Positions 16,251 to 24,074 of a stretch of DNA of 64,000 nt are shown here, one piece after another. The stretch lies in assembly GCF_040049275.1 (NCBI RefSeq), contig NZ_JBDZDT010000007.1, forward strand, positions 310,001 through 374,000, given 5' to 3'. A program made the position numbers and the translations under genes. Under the pieces are notes generated by a model, which was not told the origin of the DNA, searched no databases, and worked only from the letters and a program-made list of their open reading frames with translations. How positions within the stretch are numbered: position 1 is the first letter of the stretch; each line of letters opens with the position of its first letter. Origin of the DNA: Aquabacter sp040049275. GTDB lineage: Bacteria > Pseudomonadota > Alphaproteobacteria > Rhizobiales > Xanthobacteraceae.

Positions 16251-17144
16251 TCAGCCCAAAAACCCCTTCAGCGCCGCCAGCACCGCTTCGGGCGCTTCCT
16301 CGCACATATAATGCCCGCTGTGGATCGGCGCGCCCTGGAGCCTCGGCGCGAAGGGCCGCCAGGATTCGAGCGGTCCCGTGCTCACCGAGCCATGGTCGCC
16401 CCACAGCACCAGGACCGGGCACTCCATGACCCGGCCGGCGGCGAGGTCCGCCTCGTCATGGGCGAGATCGATGGTGGCACCGGCCCGATAATCCTCGCAG
16501 GCGGCGCGGATATGGTCCGGCGAGGAGAAGGCGGCGCGGTAATGGGCGATGGCACGCGGATCGAACACCGAGAGATTCTTCGGCCCGCTCCAGCTCGCCA
16601 GCGTCCAGTCCAGGAAATAAAGCGGGTCCTTGCCGATCATGGTTTCGGGGAAGGGATGGGGCTGGGCGAGGAAGGACCAGTGATAGGATTTCAGCGCCCG
16701 CGACCGGTCGATGGCATGCCACGTGGAGACGGTGGGGGCGATGTCCAGCAGAGCGAGGCGGTCCACCCGGCCCACATTGTCCAGCGCGAGGCGATAGCTC
16801 GCCCGCGCGCCCCGGTCGTGGCCGACGATGGCGAAATGGGCGTGGCCCAGATGCTCCATCATGGCCACCAGCGCCTCGCCCATGGCGCGCTTGGAATAAG
16901 GCGCGTGGTCCTTGCCCGGCTCGGGCGCGGCGCTCCAGCCATAGCCCGGCAGATCAGGGATGATGACGCGGTGGGTTTTCGCCAGTGCCGGTGCCACCCG
17001 GTGCCACATGACGCCGGTCTGGGGGAAGCCGTGCACCAGGAGGAGGGGCCGGCCCTCGCCGCCGGTGCGCACGAAGATGCGGCCGGCAGGCGTGTCGATA
17101 TTGTGTGCCTCGAAGCCCGGATAGAGCTCTGCGAGTTCGGCCAT
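16251..17144 (-). CDS. Haloacid dehalogenase of alpha/beta-hydrolase fold, probable fluoroacetate dehalogenase
   Basis: Cytosolic alpha/beta hydrolase, 297 residues from the ATG at 17144 (GGGAGGAA six bases upstream). It keeps the full active-site set known for fluoroacetate dehalogenase: nucleophile D110 in G-H-D-R-G-A-R, carboxylate-binding R111 and R114, D134 in L-D-I-A-P-T, the halide pocket H155-W156 and Y219, and the general base His near 278 (S-G-H-Y). W185 is also present. Known enzymes hydrolyse fluoroacetate to glycolate through an ester on the Asp. The spacing of these residues matches the Rhodopseudomonas enzyme closely as I remember it. It follows purD by 20 bases on the same strand, a co-transcription that does not suggest a metabolic link. 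Confidence 0.85.
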   Translation of the reverse strand: MAELAELYPGFEAHNIDTPAGRIFVRTGGEGRPLLLVHGFPQTGVMWHRVAPALAKTHRVIIPDLPGYGWSAAPEPGKDHAPYSKRAMGEALVAMMEHLGHAHFAIVGHDRGARASYRLALDNVGRVDRLALLDIAPTVSTWHAIDRSRALKSYHWSFLAQPHPFPETMIGKDPLYFLDWTLASWSGPKNLSVFDPRAIAHYRAAFSSPDHIRAACEDYRAGATIDLAHDEADLAAGRVMECPVLVLWGDHGSVSTGPLESWRPFAPRLQGAPIHSGHYMCEEAPEAVLAALKGFLG

Positions 17145-17164
17145 GGCGTTCCTCCCGCTGGCGT

Positions 17165-18427
17165 CTATTTGAGCGCGCGCCAGCCTATGTCGTTGCGGTA
17201 GAAGCCTTCCGGCCACTGAATCTTTTCAGCCGCCTCGTAGGCCCGGTCACGGGCCGCCTTCAGATCGGCTCCGGTGCCCGTGACATTCAGCACGCGCCCG
17301 CCATTGGACACCAGCTTCGCGCCGGAGCGCTTCGTGCCGGCGAGGAACACCAGCACGCCCTCGGTGCGGGCCGCGTCTTCCAGGCCGGAGATTTCCGAGC
17401 CGGTCTGGTGCGCGCCGGGATAGCCCCGGCTGGCATAGACCACGGTGAGCGCCGATTTGGGCGACCAGGAGACGCTCGCTTCCGCAAGCTTTCCGTGGGC
17501 CGCCGCGTCGAGCAGCGGAAGCAGGTCGCTTTCCAGCCGGGGCATCAGCACCTGGCATTCGGGATCGCCGAAGCGGCAATTGTATTCGATGAGCTTCGGC
17601 CCGGATGCGGTGAGCATGAGCCCGGCATAGAGCACGCCGCGGAACGGCGCGCCCAAAGCGACCATGGCCTTGGCGGTGGGCACGACGATCTCGCGGATCG
17701 CCCGCGCTTCCAGTTCCGGGGTCAGGACCGGGGCGGGGGAATAGGCGCCCATGCCGCCGGTATTGGGCCCGAGGTCGCCGTCGAAGGCGCGCTTATGGTC
17801 CTGCGCGCTGCCGAAGGGGAGGACGGTCTCGCCGTCCACGAGGCAGAAGAGGCTCGCCTCCTCGCCTTCCATGAATTCCTCGATCAGCACTTCCTGGCCG
17901 CCGGCGGCGAACACCTGGTCGATGGCGGCGATGGCCTCCTCGACGGTGAGCGCCACCACCACGCCCTTGCCGGCCATCAGCCCATCCGCCTTCACGACGA
18001 TGGGCGCGCCTTCCGCATGCACATAGGCCCAGGCGCTTTCCGGCGTGGTGAAGCGGGCGAAGGCGGCGGTGGGGATGCCGTTCTCGCGGCACAATTCCTT
18101 GGTGAAGAGCTTCGAGCCTTCCAGCCGCGCGGCGGCGGCGGTGGGGCCGAAGGCGGGGATGCCGGCCTCGGCGAGCCGGTCCACCAGCCCCGCCACCAGC
18201 GGGGCCTCGGGGCCGACCACCACAAGGTCGATGGCATTCTCGCGGCACCAGGCGACGAGCGTCTGGTGGGCGGAGAGGGGAACGCCCTCCACCACCTCCG
18301 CATGCTCCGCAATGCCGGGATTACCGGGGAGCGCGTAAAACTGGGTCATGGCCGGGCTCTGTGCGAGCTTCCAGGCAAGAGCATGTTCACGGCCACCTGA
18401 GCCGAGCAGCAGCACATTCATACGCAT
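17165..18427 (-). CDS. purD: Phosphoribosylamine--glycine ligase
   Basis: ATP-grasp enzyme for step two of purine synthesis (phosphoribosylamine + glycine to GAR). The 420 residues match the family. Visible motifs are L-L-L-G-S-G-G-R-E-H-A-L-A at the start, P-G-N-P-G-I, the ATP-grasp residues in V-V-K-A-D-G-L-M-A-G-K-G-V, E-E-F-M-E-G-E-E-A-S, G-P-N-T-G-G-M-G-A-Y-S-P and the metal-binding E-Y-N-C-R-F-G-D-P-E-C-Q. It is divergent from xseA; the dehalogenase gene follows. Confidence 0.97.
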   Translation of the reverse strand: MRMNVLLLGSGGREHALAWKLAQSPAMTQFYALPGNPGIAEHAEVVEGVPLSAHQTLVAWCRENAIDLVVVGPEAPLVAGLVDRLAEAGIPAFGPTAAAARLEGSKLFTKELCRENGIPTAAFARFTTPESAWAYVHAEGAPIVVKADGLMAGKGVVVALTVEEAIAAIDQVFAAGGQEVLIEEFMEGEEASLFCLVDGETVLPFGSAQDHKRAFDGDLGPNTGGMGAYSPAPVLTPELEARAIREIVVPTAKAMVALGAPFRGVLYAGLMLTASGPKLIEYNCRFGDPECQVLMPRLESDLLPLLDAAAHGKLAEASVSWSPKSALTVVYASRGYPGAHQTGSEISGLEDAARTEGVLVFLAGTKRSGAKLVSNGGRVLNVTGTGADLKAARDRAYEAAEKIQWPEGFYRNDIGWRALK

Positions 18428-18551
18428 TCCTCCCGCGTAAAACCGCTATCGGCTCGCGTCGGCACAAACAAGGGGTCCGGCATTGCGCTCGCCGCATGGG
18501 GGGGAACCCGGCTATGCTCTTGCCTCTTTCCTCAGATGCGAATCCGAGTCG

Positions 18552-20129
18552 ATGGCTGCCGTAAGCGAATCCCGTCCCAACACGCCTGAATGGACCGTTT
18601 CCGAGCTGTCCGGCGCGCTGCGCCGCACGGTGGAGGACGCCTATGGCCATGTGCGCGTGCGCGGGGAGATCTCCGGATATCGCGGGCCACATTCCTCCGG
18701 CCACGCTTATTTCAGCCTGAAGGACGAGGGCGCCCGGCTGGACGCGGTGTGCTGGAAGGGCACCTTTGCGCGGCTGAAGGTGCGGCCCGAGGAAGGGCTG
18801 GAGGTGGTGGCCATCGGCAAGCTCACCACCTATCCCGGAAAATCCGGCTACCAGATCGTCATCGAGGCGCTGGAATTCGCCGGGGCCGGCGCCATCATGG
18901 CCATGCTGGAGGAGCGGAAGCGGCGCCTCCAGGCGGAAGGGCTGTTCGACCCCGCGCGCAAGGTGCCGCTGCCCTTCCTGCCTTCGGTCATCGGCATCGT
19001 CACCTCGCCCACGGGGGCGGTGATCCGCGACATCCTCCACCGCCTGTCCGACCGTTTCCCCCGGCGCGTGGTGGTGTGGCCGGTGCGGGTGCAGGGCGAG
19101 ACCAGCGCGGCCGAGGTGGCCGCCGCTATCAGGGGGTTCAATGCCCTGGAGGTCGGCGGGCCGATCCCCCGGCCGGACCTCATCATCGTGGCGCGCGGCG
19201 GCGGCTCGCTGGAAGACCTGCTGGGCTTCTCCGACGAGGCGGTGGTGCGCGCGGCGGCCGAGAGCACCATCCCGCTCATCTCGGCGGTGGGCCATGAGAC
19301 CGACGTGACCCTCATCGATTTCGCCGCCGATGTGCGCGCGCCCACGCCCACCGCCGCGGCCGAAATGGCGGTGCCCGTGCGGGCCGAGCTGCTGGCCGGC
19401 GTGCGCACCCTGCATGGGCGCCTTGCGGCTGCGCCCGCGCGCCTTTTGGAGCGGCGGCGCGGGGATTTGCGGGCGCTCTCCCGCCTGTTGCCGGCGGCGG
19501 ACGCGCTGCTGGCGGTGCCGCGCCAGAGGCTGGATGCGGCGTCCGGCCGCCTGCCGCGCGCGCTCCGCGCCAATGCCAGCGCCCACCGCATCCGCCTCCA
19601 TCAGGTGCGCGGGCGCATGTCGCCCGCCATCCTGCGCGGGCGGCTGGAGCGCGGCATGGACCGCACCCGCCAGCTCGGCCGCAGCCTCACCCAATCCACA
19701 GGCCGGCTACTGGAGCGCCGCAAGGAGCGGCTCGGCGCGGCGGTGATCCGCCTCAGCGTGGCGCAGGCGGCCAATCTGCGGGCGCAGCGGGTCCATCTCG
19801 CGCGCTGCCGCGAGCGGCTGGCGGACCTCCATGCGCGCGGGCTGCGTAGCGTGAAGGTGACGTTGCGCGAGCGGGCGCGGCGCCTTGTGGGGGCGGCGCA
19901 GCTTCTCGAAGCGCTCTCCTATCATGGTGTCCTGGCGCGCGGCTTCGCGCTGGTGCGGGACCAGGCGGGGCAGGCGGTGCGCAGCGCCGCCGGCGTCTCC
20001 GCCGGACAGGCGCTGGACCTCGAATTCGCCGACGGCCGCGTGGCCGTGGTGGCGGGCGGGGGCAAGCCCGCGCCGCGGCGCGCGGCCTCCACGCCTCCCC
20101 AGCCGAGCCTGTTCGACGCTCCGGAATGA
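18552..20129 (+). CDS. xseA: Exodeoxyribonuclease VII large subunit
   Basis: Catalytic subunit of a single-strand DNA exonuclease. From ATG 18552 the protein is 525 residues. An N-terminal OB fold carries W-T-V-S-E-L and V-R-V-R-G-E-I-S-G-Y-R. The catalytic domain contains G-I-V-T-S-P-T-G-A-V-I-R-D-I, the R-G-G-G-S-L-E-D-L motif, and G-H-E-T-D-V-T-L-I-D with A-D-x-R-A-P-T-P-T-A-A-A-E. A long Arg/Leu-rich coiled-coil region follows (about 270-430), then the C-terminal strand. No xseB lies beside it in this window. Confidence 0.96.
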   Translation: MAAVSESRPNTPEWTVSELSGALRRTVEDAYGHVRVRGEISGYRGPHSSGHAYFSLKDEGARLDAVCWKGTFARLKVRPEEGLEVVAIGKLTTYPGKSGYQIVIEALEFAGAGAIMAMLEERKRRLQAEGLFDPARKVPLPFLPSVIGIVTSPTGAVIRDILHRLSDRFPRRVVVWPVRVQGETSAAEVAAAIRGFNALEVGGPIPRPDLIIVARGGGSLEDLLGFSDEAVVRAAAESTIPLISAVGHETDVTLIDFAADVRAPTPTAAAEMAVPVRAELLAGVRTLHGRLAAAPARLLERRRGDLRALSRLLPAADALLAVPRQRLDAASGRLPRALRANASAHRIRLHQVRGRMSPAILRGRLERGMDRTRQLGRSLTQSTGRLLERRKERLGAAVIRLSVAQAANLRAQRVHLARCRERLADLHARGLRSVKVTLRERARRLVGAAQLLEALSYHGVLARGFALVRDQAGQAVRSAAGVSAGQALDLEFADGRVAVVAGGGKPAPRRAASTPPQPSLFDAPE

Positions 20130-20198
20130 TCCCGACCTTTCCCCGCGGGCGCCGAGCCACTATCTTGCTGGCAGCAAGTCAGCGAAGCATCGGCTGAG

Positions 20199-20429
20199 AT
20201 GAACAGATTCGAACGTTTTCCCGAGGCGGGCGGCGAGGCCCAGGTGCGTTATTTGGATGGCGAATTCCGCATCCTGCGCCCAGGCAGCTTCGTGCGTTGC
20301 GCCGTGACGGGGCAGTCCATCCTCCTCGACGAACTGCGCTATTGGAGCGTGGATTTGCAGGAGGCTTATGCGAGCCCCGAGGCCGTGTTGGCGCGCGTGC
20401 TCCAGGAGCAGGGCAAGCGGGAGATGTGA
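20199..20429 (+). CDS. DUF2093 protein
   Basis: Small conserved protein, 76 residues, DUF2093 by the core V-R-Y-L-D-G-E-F-R-I-L-R-P-G-S-F-V-x-C-A-V-T-G and the L-R-Y-W-S-V-D-x-Q-E-A-Y block. It has no signal peptide or membrane segment. It follows xseA by 69 bases, a frequent neighbour in Rhizobiales. Its function is unknown. Confidence 0.85.
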   Translation: MNRFERFPEAGGEAQVRYLDGEFRILRPGSFVRCAVTGQSILLDELRYWSVDLQEAYASPEAVLARVLQEQGKREM

Positions 20430-20480
20430 GTCTCCGGCGGATCACATGTTGGGAGAATGAGGGGTCGCGCTCTTCCGACC

Positions 20481-20509
20481 GTCATGGCCGGGATTGTCCC
20501 GGCCGTGTT
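20481..20509. repeat. Single hairpin of intergenic family A
   Basis: GTCATGGCCGGGATTGTCCC plus its closing arm forms a GGCCGGGA/TCCCGGCC stem, a half-unit of the composite element seen at 6171. It lies between the convergent DUF2093 and ion-channel genes, where it may help stop transcription. Confidence 0.75.
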
Positions 20510-20536
20510 TCTGCGTGCTCGTAAGGGCCATCGACA

Positions 20537-21667
20537 TCAGACGATCGCGGTCAGGACGAAGGCGGCGGCCAAGATAACCACAAGCGTCGGCACGGCCCAC
20601 ATCAGAAAGTAATAGGCCTGTTCCTGGACATAAGGCCCGAAGGCTGTTTCCAGGACCCTGAATCGGCTGAACACCATGTTGATCAGAAAAGCCACGCCGA
20701 GGACCGCATAGTTCAAGGCGAATAGCCGTGTGACCGTGTTGTCGCCCGATGAGAGAAAGACATAGCCGGTATAGATGGTGAAGTTCAGCGCAACCACAGC
20801 GAACAAGCCGCCGATATTGATGTTGAGGAGATCGACGGGATCGCTCTGAAGCTTTCCCTTTTCGACCGACTCGAGCCATATGGTCAGCAGCGGGATGAGC
20901 AGAGAGGCCAATAGGGGGATGAAGATCGCCGCCGCAACCTCGCCTAGCTGGCGCGCGATCTCCAGGCTGGCGACGACCTGATCGTTGACGGTATTGTACC
21001 ACGCCGCGATGGGCTTCAGCGTCAGGTCGATGGCGCCGATAGTCCAGCCGAACAGCTCCAGGTCCCTTGCCGGCCGGCTGAAGTTGATGTCGGACTGATC
21101 GAAGCGCAGTGCCAGGATGTTGGCAGGTTCATCGAGCGTGGCGATGTCGATCGTGAGAGCCTGACGATCGAAGGGAAAGCGTGAGACGGTGAACGGCGTC
21201 GAGAAACTGCCGCGCGTCCTGCGCATCAGCTCCACCCATCCATTCGGGTAAATCCGCAGACCTGTCGCCAGCACCTCCGATTCGCCCTTGAGATTGGCCA
21301 GCACCACCGGGGGAACCCACATTGTCGCGAGACGCGCTTCGGCCGCCGCTTGCCGCAATGTCAGCGGCGCCTCGCCCGGCTTCGCGCCCGGGATCGCCAG
21401 CCGCATATCCTGCCACCGGACCCTGAGGTTCACCGTGGCATCGAAGGTGCCGCCGCTCTCGTCGAAGGCGTCGAGCTTCGTCATGGCGAGGCCGACATGA
21501 ACGAGGATTGGAAAGCCCTGATCGGTGGGCATCTCGGGCGCTGCCGCCGGTTCCGCGCGCGCCAAAGACGGCACGGCTACGGCTGAAGAGAGAAAAAGCA
21601 TCAGCGCAAGGAGCGCGGCGCGCAGGCTCGAAGGGGGGAGGGGGCGCGGCCAAGCGGCGGTGGTCAC
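20537..21667 (-). CDS. Prokaryotic pentameric ligand-gated ion channel (Cys-loop receptor homologue)
   Basis: Inner-membrane channel subunit of 376 residues: signal peptide (1-38, ending A-R-A), an extracytoplasmic beta domain (about 45-240) and four membrane helices (about 246-266, 280-302, 312-333, 352-375). Family signatures in order: L-R-V-R-W-Q-D (81-87), the M-W-V-P-P loop with a downstream Asn (116-125), F-P-F-D-R-Q (164-169) at the centre of the Pro loop, and Pro251 in M1. There is no cysteine at all, so no disulfide closes the loop, as in bacterial GLIC/ELIC-type channels. The predicted M2 (I-N-I-G-G-L-F through Y-T-G-Y) lines the pore. The GTG start overlaps the stop of the dCache gene (GTGA, 21664-21667), implying translational coupling. 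Ligand and ion are unknown. Confidence 0.85.
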   Translation of the reverse strand: MTTAAWPRPLPPSSLRAALLALMLFLSSAVAVPSLARAEPAAAPEMPTDQGFPILVHVGLAMTKLDAFDESGGTFDATVNLRVRWQDMRLAIPGAKPGEAPLTLRQAAAEARLATMWVPPVVLANLKGESEVLATGLRIYPNGWVELMRRTRGSFSTPFTVSRFPFDRQALTIDIATLDEPANILALRFDQSDINFSRPARDLELFGWTIGAIDLTLKPIAAWYNTVNDQVVASLEIARQLGEVAAAIFIPLLASLLIPLLTIWLESVEKGKLQSDPVDLLNINIGGLFAVVALNFTIYTGYVFLSSGDNTVTRLFALNYAVLGVAFLINMVFSRFRVLETAFGPYVQEQAYYFLMWAVPTLVVILAAAFVLTAIV

Positions 21668-22809
21668 GAGGGCGCTCCCGCCCTGGCCCGGCGCAGGCGA
21701 ACGCGATCGTAGAGCTCCACGAAGGGCTGAAGCTCCCCCGCAAACCGCTCCGATCCCTCGATCGGGTCGAGCGGCCCGCCATTCGCCAACGAGACGAGAC
21801 CTTCGCCGAGAACCTGAAGCGGGCGAACCACGAAGCCGCGCACCACGATCAGGATGATGCCGCAGAGCAGGACCATCACCACCAGCGCCATCGTTGCCAG
21901 CCAGACCATCGAGCGCCCCCAGGCCGCGCGGGAGTCGCCGAAATCGCGCGCCGCCGCGATGACGCCGAGTGGTGCTCCCAAGGCGTTTGTCAGGGGAATG
22001 AGCACGACGCCTTGGACGAGGCCGTCGGCGTCGCGGGTATAGGTGACGGGCTCGGTCACCACGGCGAGGTCCGACGGCTCGACCAATGCCGCCATGGTCG
22101 CTGCATTGGTGGTTTCAAGGCGGATATAGTGGCCGACGCGATTATCTTCCCCCAACCGCTCGGGCGCGATGTTCTTGCCGAACTCGCGCAGCAGTTCGCC
22201 GTCGACGAAGAGTGCGAGGTCGATGCCGTAGGCCACCTTCAGGTCGGCCAGCAGCGGGCCGAAGGCGATCCCAACCTCGAAACTCCCGAGGTGCCTGCCA
22301 TTTGCATCGGTGATGGGCGCGACGCCGAAGATGGCCGGACCGTTGCGCGCGCTGGCGATGCCCTTGATCGGCGCCTTGTCGCGGTTGGCAGCGACGACCA
22401 TGGGCTTGGACGCCGTGCCGTCGTCACCGAAGGCGGAGGGCTCGTGCAGCCGCAGAACCGAGGTTGCGGGAGGCACGTGGAACTGCGCCTGATCGACGCC
22501 GTGGCGGGCCTTCTGTATCGCGAACATCGGGGCGAACTCGGCGAGGAGGGCCTTGCGATCACCGCCCGCCATCAGCGGTTGCGTCGGCGGCAGACTGGCG
22601 ATCAGCTCGGCAGTCGCCAAGGCCTTGTTGCTGGCATTGGCGAGCGCGGTCTCCACGATCGCGCGCATCAGCTGAAATTGGTTTTCTTCCACCGCCGTGG
22701 TCAGCCGCGTGAATAACATCGCCGCTACGGCGGCCATTGCCGTGACCAGAACAATAACAGACAAGCAAAGCGTGACAGGAGCGCTTCGTCGAAACGTCAT
22801 GCGACCCAT
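21664..22809 (-). CDS. dCache periplasmic sensor with truncated HAMP and no output domain
   Basis: Membrane sensor of 381 residues: membrane helix 1 (about 13-34), a periplasmic double-Cache domain (about 40-295), helix 2 (about 306-330), then about 50 cytoplasmic residues resembling one HAMP segment (R-P-L-Q-V-L-G-E-G-L). The motif Q-F-H-V-P-P-A-T-S-V-L-R-L-H and the following A-N-R-D-K-x-P-I-K-G-I fit the dCache_3 type known from chemoreceptors and kinases. No kinase, GGDEF or methyl-accepting domain follows. The stop codon overlaps the start of the ion-channel gene by 4 bases. That suggests that sensor and channel are made in matched amounts and may act together; this partner role is inference. 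Confidence 0.82.
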   Translation of the reverse strand: MGRMTFRRSAPVTLCLSVIVLVTAMAAVAAMLFTRLTTAVEENQFQLMRAIVETALANASNKALATAELIASLPPTQPLMAGGDRKALLAEFAPMFAIQKARHGVDQAQFHVPPATSVLRLHEPSAFGDDGTASKPMVVAANRDKAPIKGIASARNGPAIFGVAPITDANGRHLGSFEVGIAFGPLLADLKVAYGIDLALFVDGELLREFGKNIAPERLGEDNRVGHYIRLETTNAATMAALVEPSDLAVVTEPVTYTRDADGLVQGVVLIPLTNALGAPLGVIAAARDFGDSRAAWGRSMVWLATMALVVMVLLCGIILIVVRGFVVRPLQVLGEGLVSLANGGPLDPIEGSERFAGELQPFVELYDRVRLRRARAGAPS

Positions 22810-22995
22810 TCCTTGTCAGATCAGTGTGGATACATTCTTCTGACAAAGAGGCTTGGACGGACCAGCTTGTGCGAGGCTTTCGCTTTATGTAGAAGCGGCT
22901 CGGAACATGCCGGAATAGAAGGATATTACACGGCTTGAACTCGGTAGCCGGCATAGAAGTTCAGTGTTGAATCTGATTTAAGCCATTTCGGGGGT

Positions 22996-23016
22996 CGGCC
23001 AAATCTTAATTGGCCG
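22996..23016 (-). terminator. Weak hairpin just after lpxK
   Basis: CGGCCAA/TTGGCCG arms around a 7-base A/T loop, 9 bases past the lpxK stop on the minus strand. No T-run follows, so termination is uncertain. The rest of the 215-base gap to the sensor gene is A/T-richer than the surroundings and should hold the promoter of the sensor-channel operon, but I cannot assign boxes with confidence. Confidence 0.3.
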
Positions 23017-23024
23017 CGGCGGCC

Positions 23025-24074
23025 CTAAGCTTGTTCTTGTGTTTCCTCTGCGAGCGGCTCGGGTGAAGTCCCGCTGGCCACGGCCCGGACTTCCGCCTTC
23101 TCGATCAGGATGTCCAGCTCGATCGGCATGTCGAAGTTCATGTTCACCGGCAAGGTGCGGATATAGTCGCGCACGTCTGCGAAGGCGGCGCCGGAGAGGC
23201 GGACCTTGTCCTTGTCGGTGGTCACGAGCTCCAGATCGAGCTCATAGGCGCGGTCCACCAGCTTCTGGATGTCCGCCACGCTATAGGGGTGATGGTCCGC
23301 GAAAGCGTATTTCTCCGTCACCGTGGCGCCGATCTCCTCCAACAGGCTGAAGAATTTCTGCGGCTGCCCGATGCCGGCGAAGGCCAGGACGCGGCGGCCA
23401 TCGAGCATCTCGACAGCGTCGGGATCGGGCACGAGCTTGCCGTGCATGACCGGCTTTTTCCCGAACGGGAGCTTATCCCCGGCATCGCCTGGCCCCACCA
23501 GCAGCAGTGCATCGGCAAAATCGAGCTGCTCGCGGAACGGCGCGCGCAGGGGGCCTGCGGGGATGACGAGGCCGTTGCCGATGCCGGCCGCCCCGTCCAC
23601 CACCAGAAGCGAAGCGTTCTTGACGATGGAGGGATTCTGGAAGCCGTCGTCCATCACCACGTGGGTCGCCCCGAGCGACACGGCGAGCCGGGCGCCGGCG
23701 ACGCGGTCGTGGGACACGATGGTGGGTGCCGTTTCGGCCAGAAGCAGCGCTTCATCGCCCACGGTGGCGGCATCGTGGAGGGCGGGGTCCACCACAAGCG
23801 GCCCGATCTCCTCTCCGCCATGGCCGCGCAGCAGCGCGAAGGGCCGCGCCTCGCGCTCGATGAGGCGCTTCAGGACGGCGATGACGGTGGGCGTCTTGCC
23901 CGAGCCGCCGACGGTGGGATTGCCGATGCAGATCACCACCACCGGCACGATGACGCCGGGCTGCCCCATCCGGCGCAGCGTAATCCCGCCCACCAAGGTA
24001 CCAATGGGCGAAAGAAGCGCCCCCGCCACGCTGCGCCGCGCGGACCAGAAGCGGGGCGCGCGGGAGAACATCAT
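23025..24074 (-). CDS. lpxK: Tetraacyldisaccharide 4'-kinase
   Basis: Inner-membrane-associated kinase that phosphorylates the 4' position of the lipid A disaccharide. From the ATG at 24074 the protein has 349 residues. The P-loop V-G-G-S-G-K-T-P is preceded by I-C-I-G-N-P, the D-D-G-F-Q-N motif (catalytic Asp region) follows, then G-P-L-R-E/A-P and F-A-G-I-G-Q-P with F-A-D-H-H-P-Y. The start overlaps the waaA stop by four bases (ATGA), and waaA overlaps the acyltransferase gene the same way, so three envelope genes form one tightly coupled unit. Confidence 0.95.
   Translation of the reverse strand: MMFSRAPRFWSARRSVAGALLSPIGTLVGGITLRRMGQPGVIVPVVVICIGNPTVGGSGKTPTVIAVLKRLIEREARPFALLRGHGGEEIGPLVVDPALHDAATVGDEALLLAETAPTIVSHDRVAGARLAVSLGATHVVMDDGFQNPSIVKNASLLVVDGAAGIGNGLVIPAGPLRAPFREQLDFADALLLVGPGDAGDKLPFGKKPVMHGKLVPDPDAVEMLDGRRVLAFAGIGQPQKFFSLLEEIGATVTEKYAFADHHPYSVADIQKLVDRAYELDLELVTTDKDKVRLSGAAFADVRDYIRTLPVNMNFDMPIELDILIEKAEVRAVASGTSPEPLAEETQEQA

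Noticed and set aside
21508..22716. Open frame of 402 codons opposite the dCache sensor gene
   Set aside because: Composition typical of a shadow (Arg, Gly, His, Asp), no motif, while the minus-strand frame has clear helices and a dCache domain.
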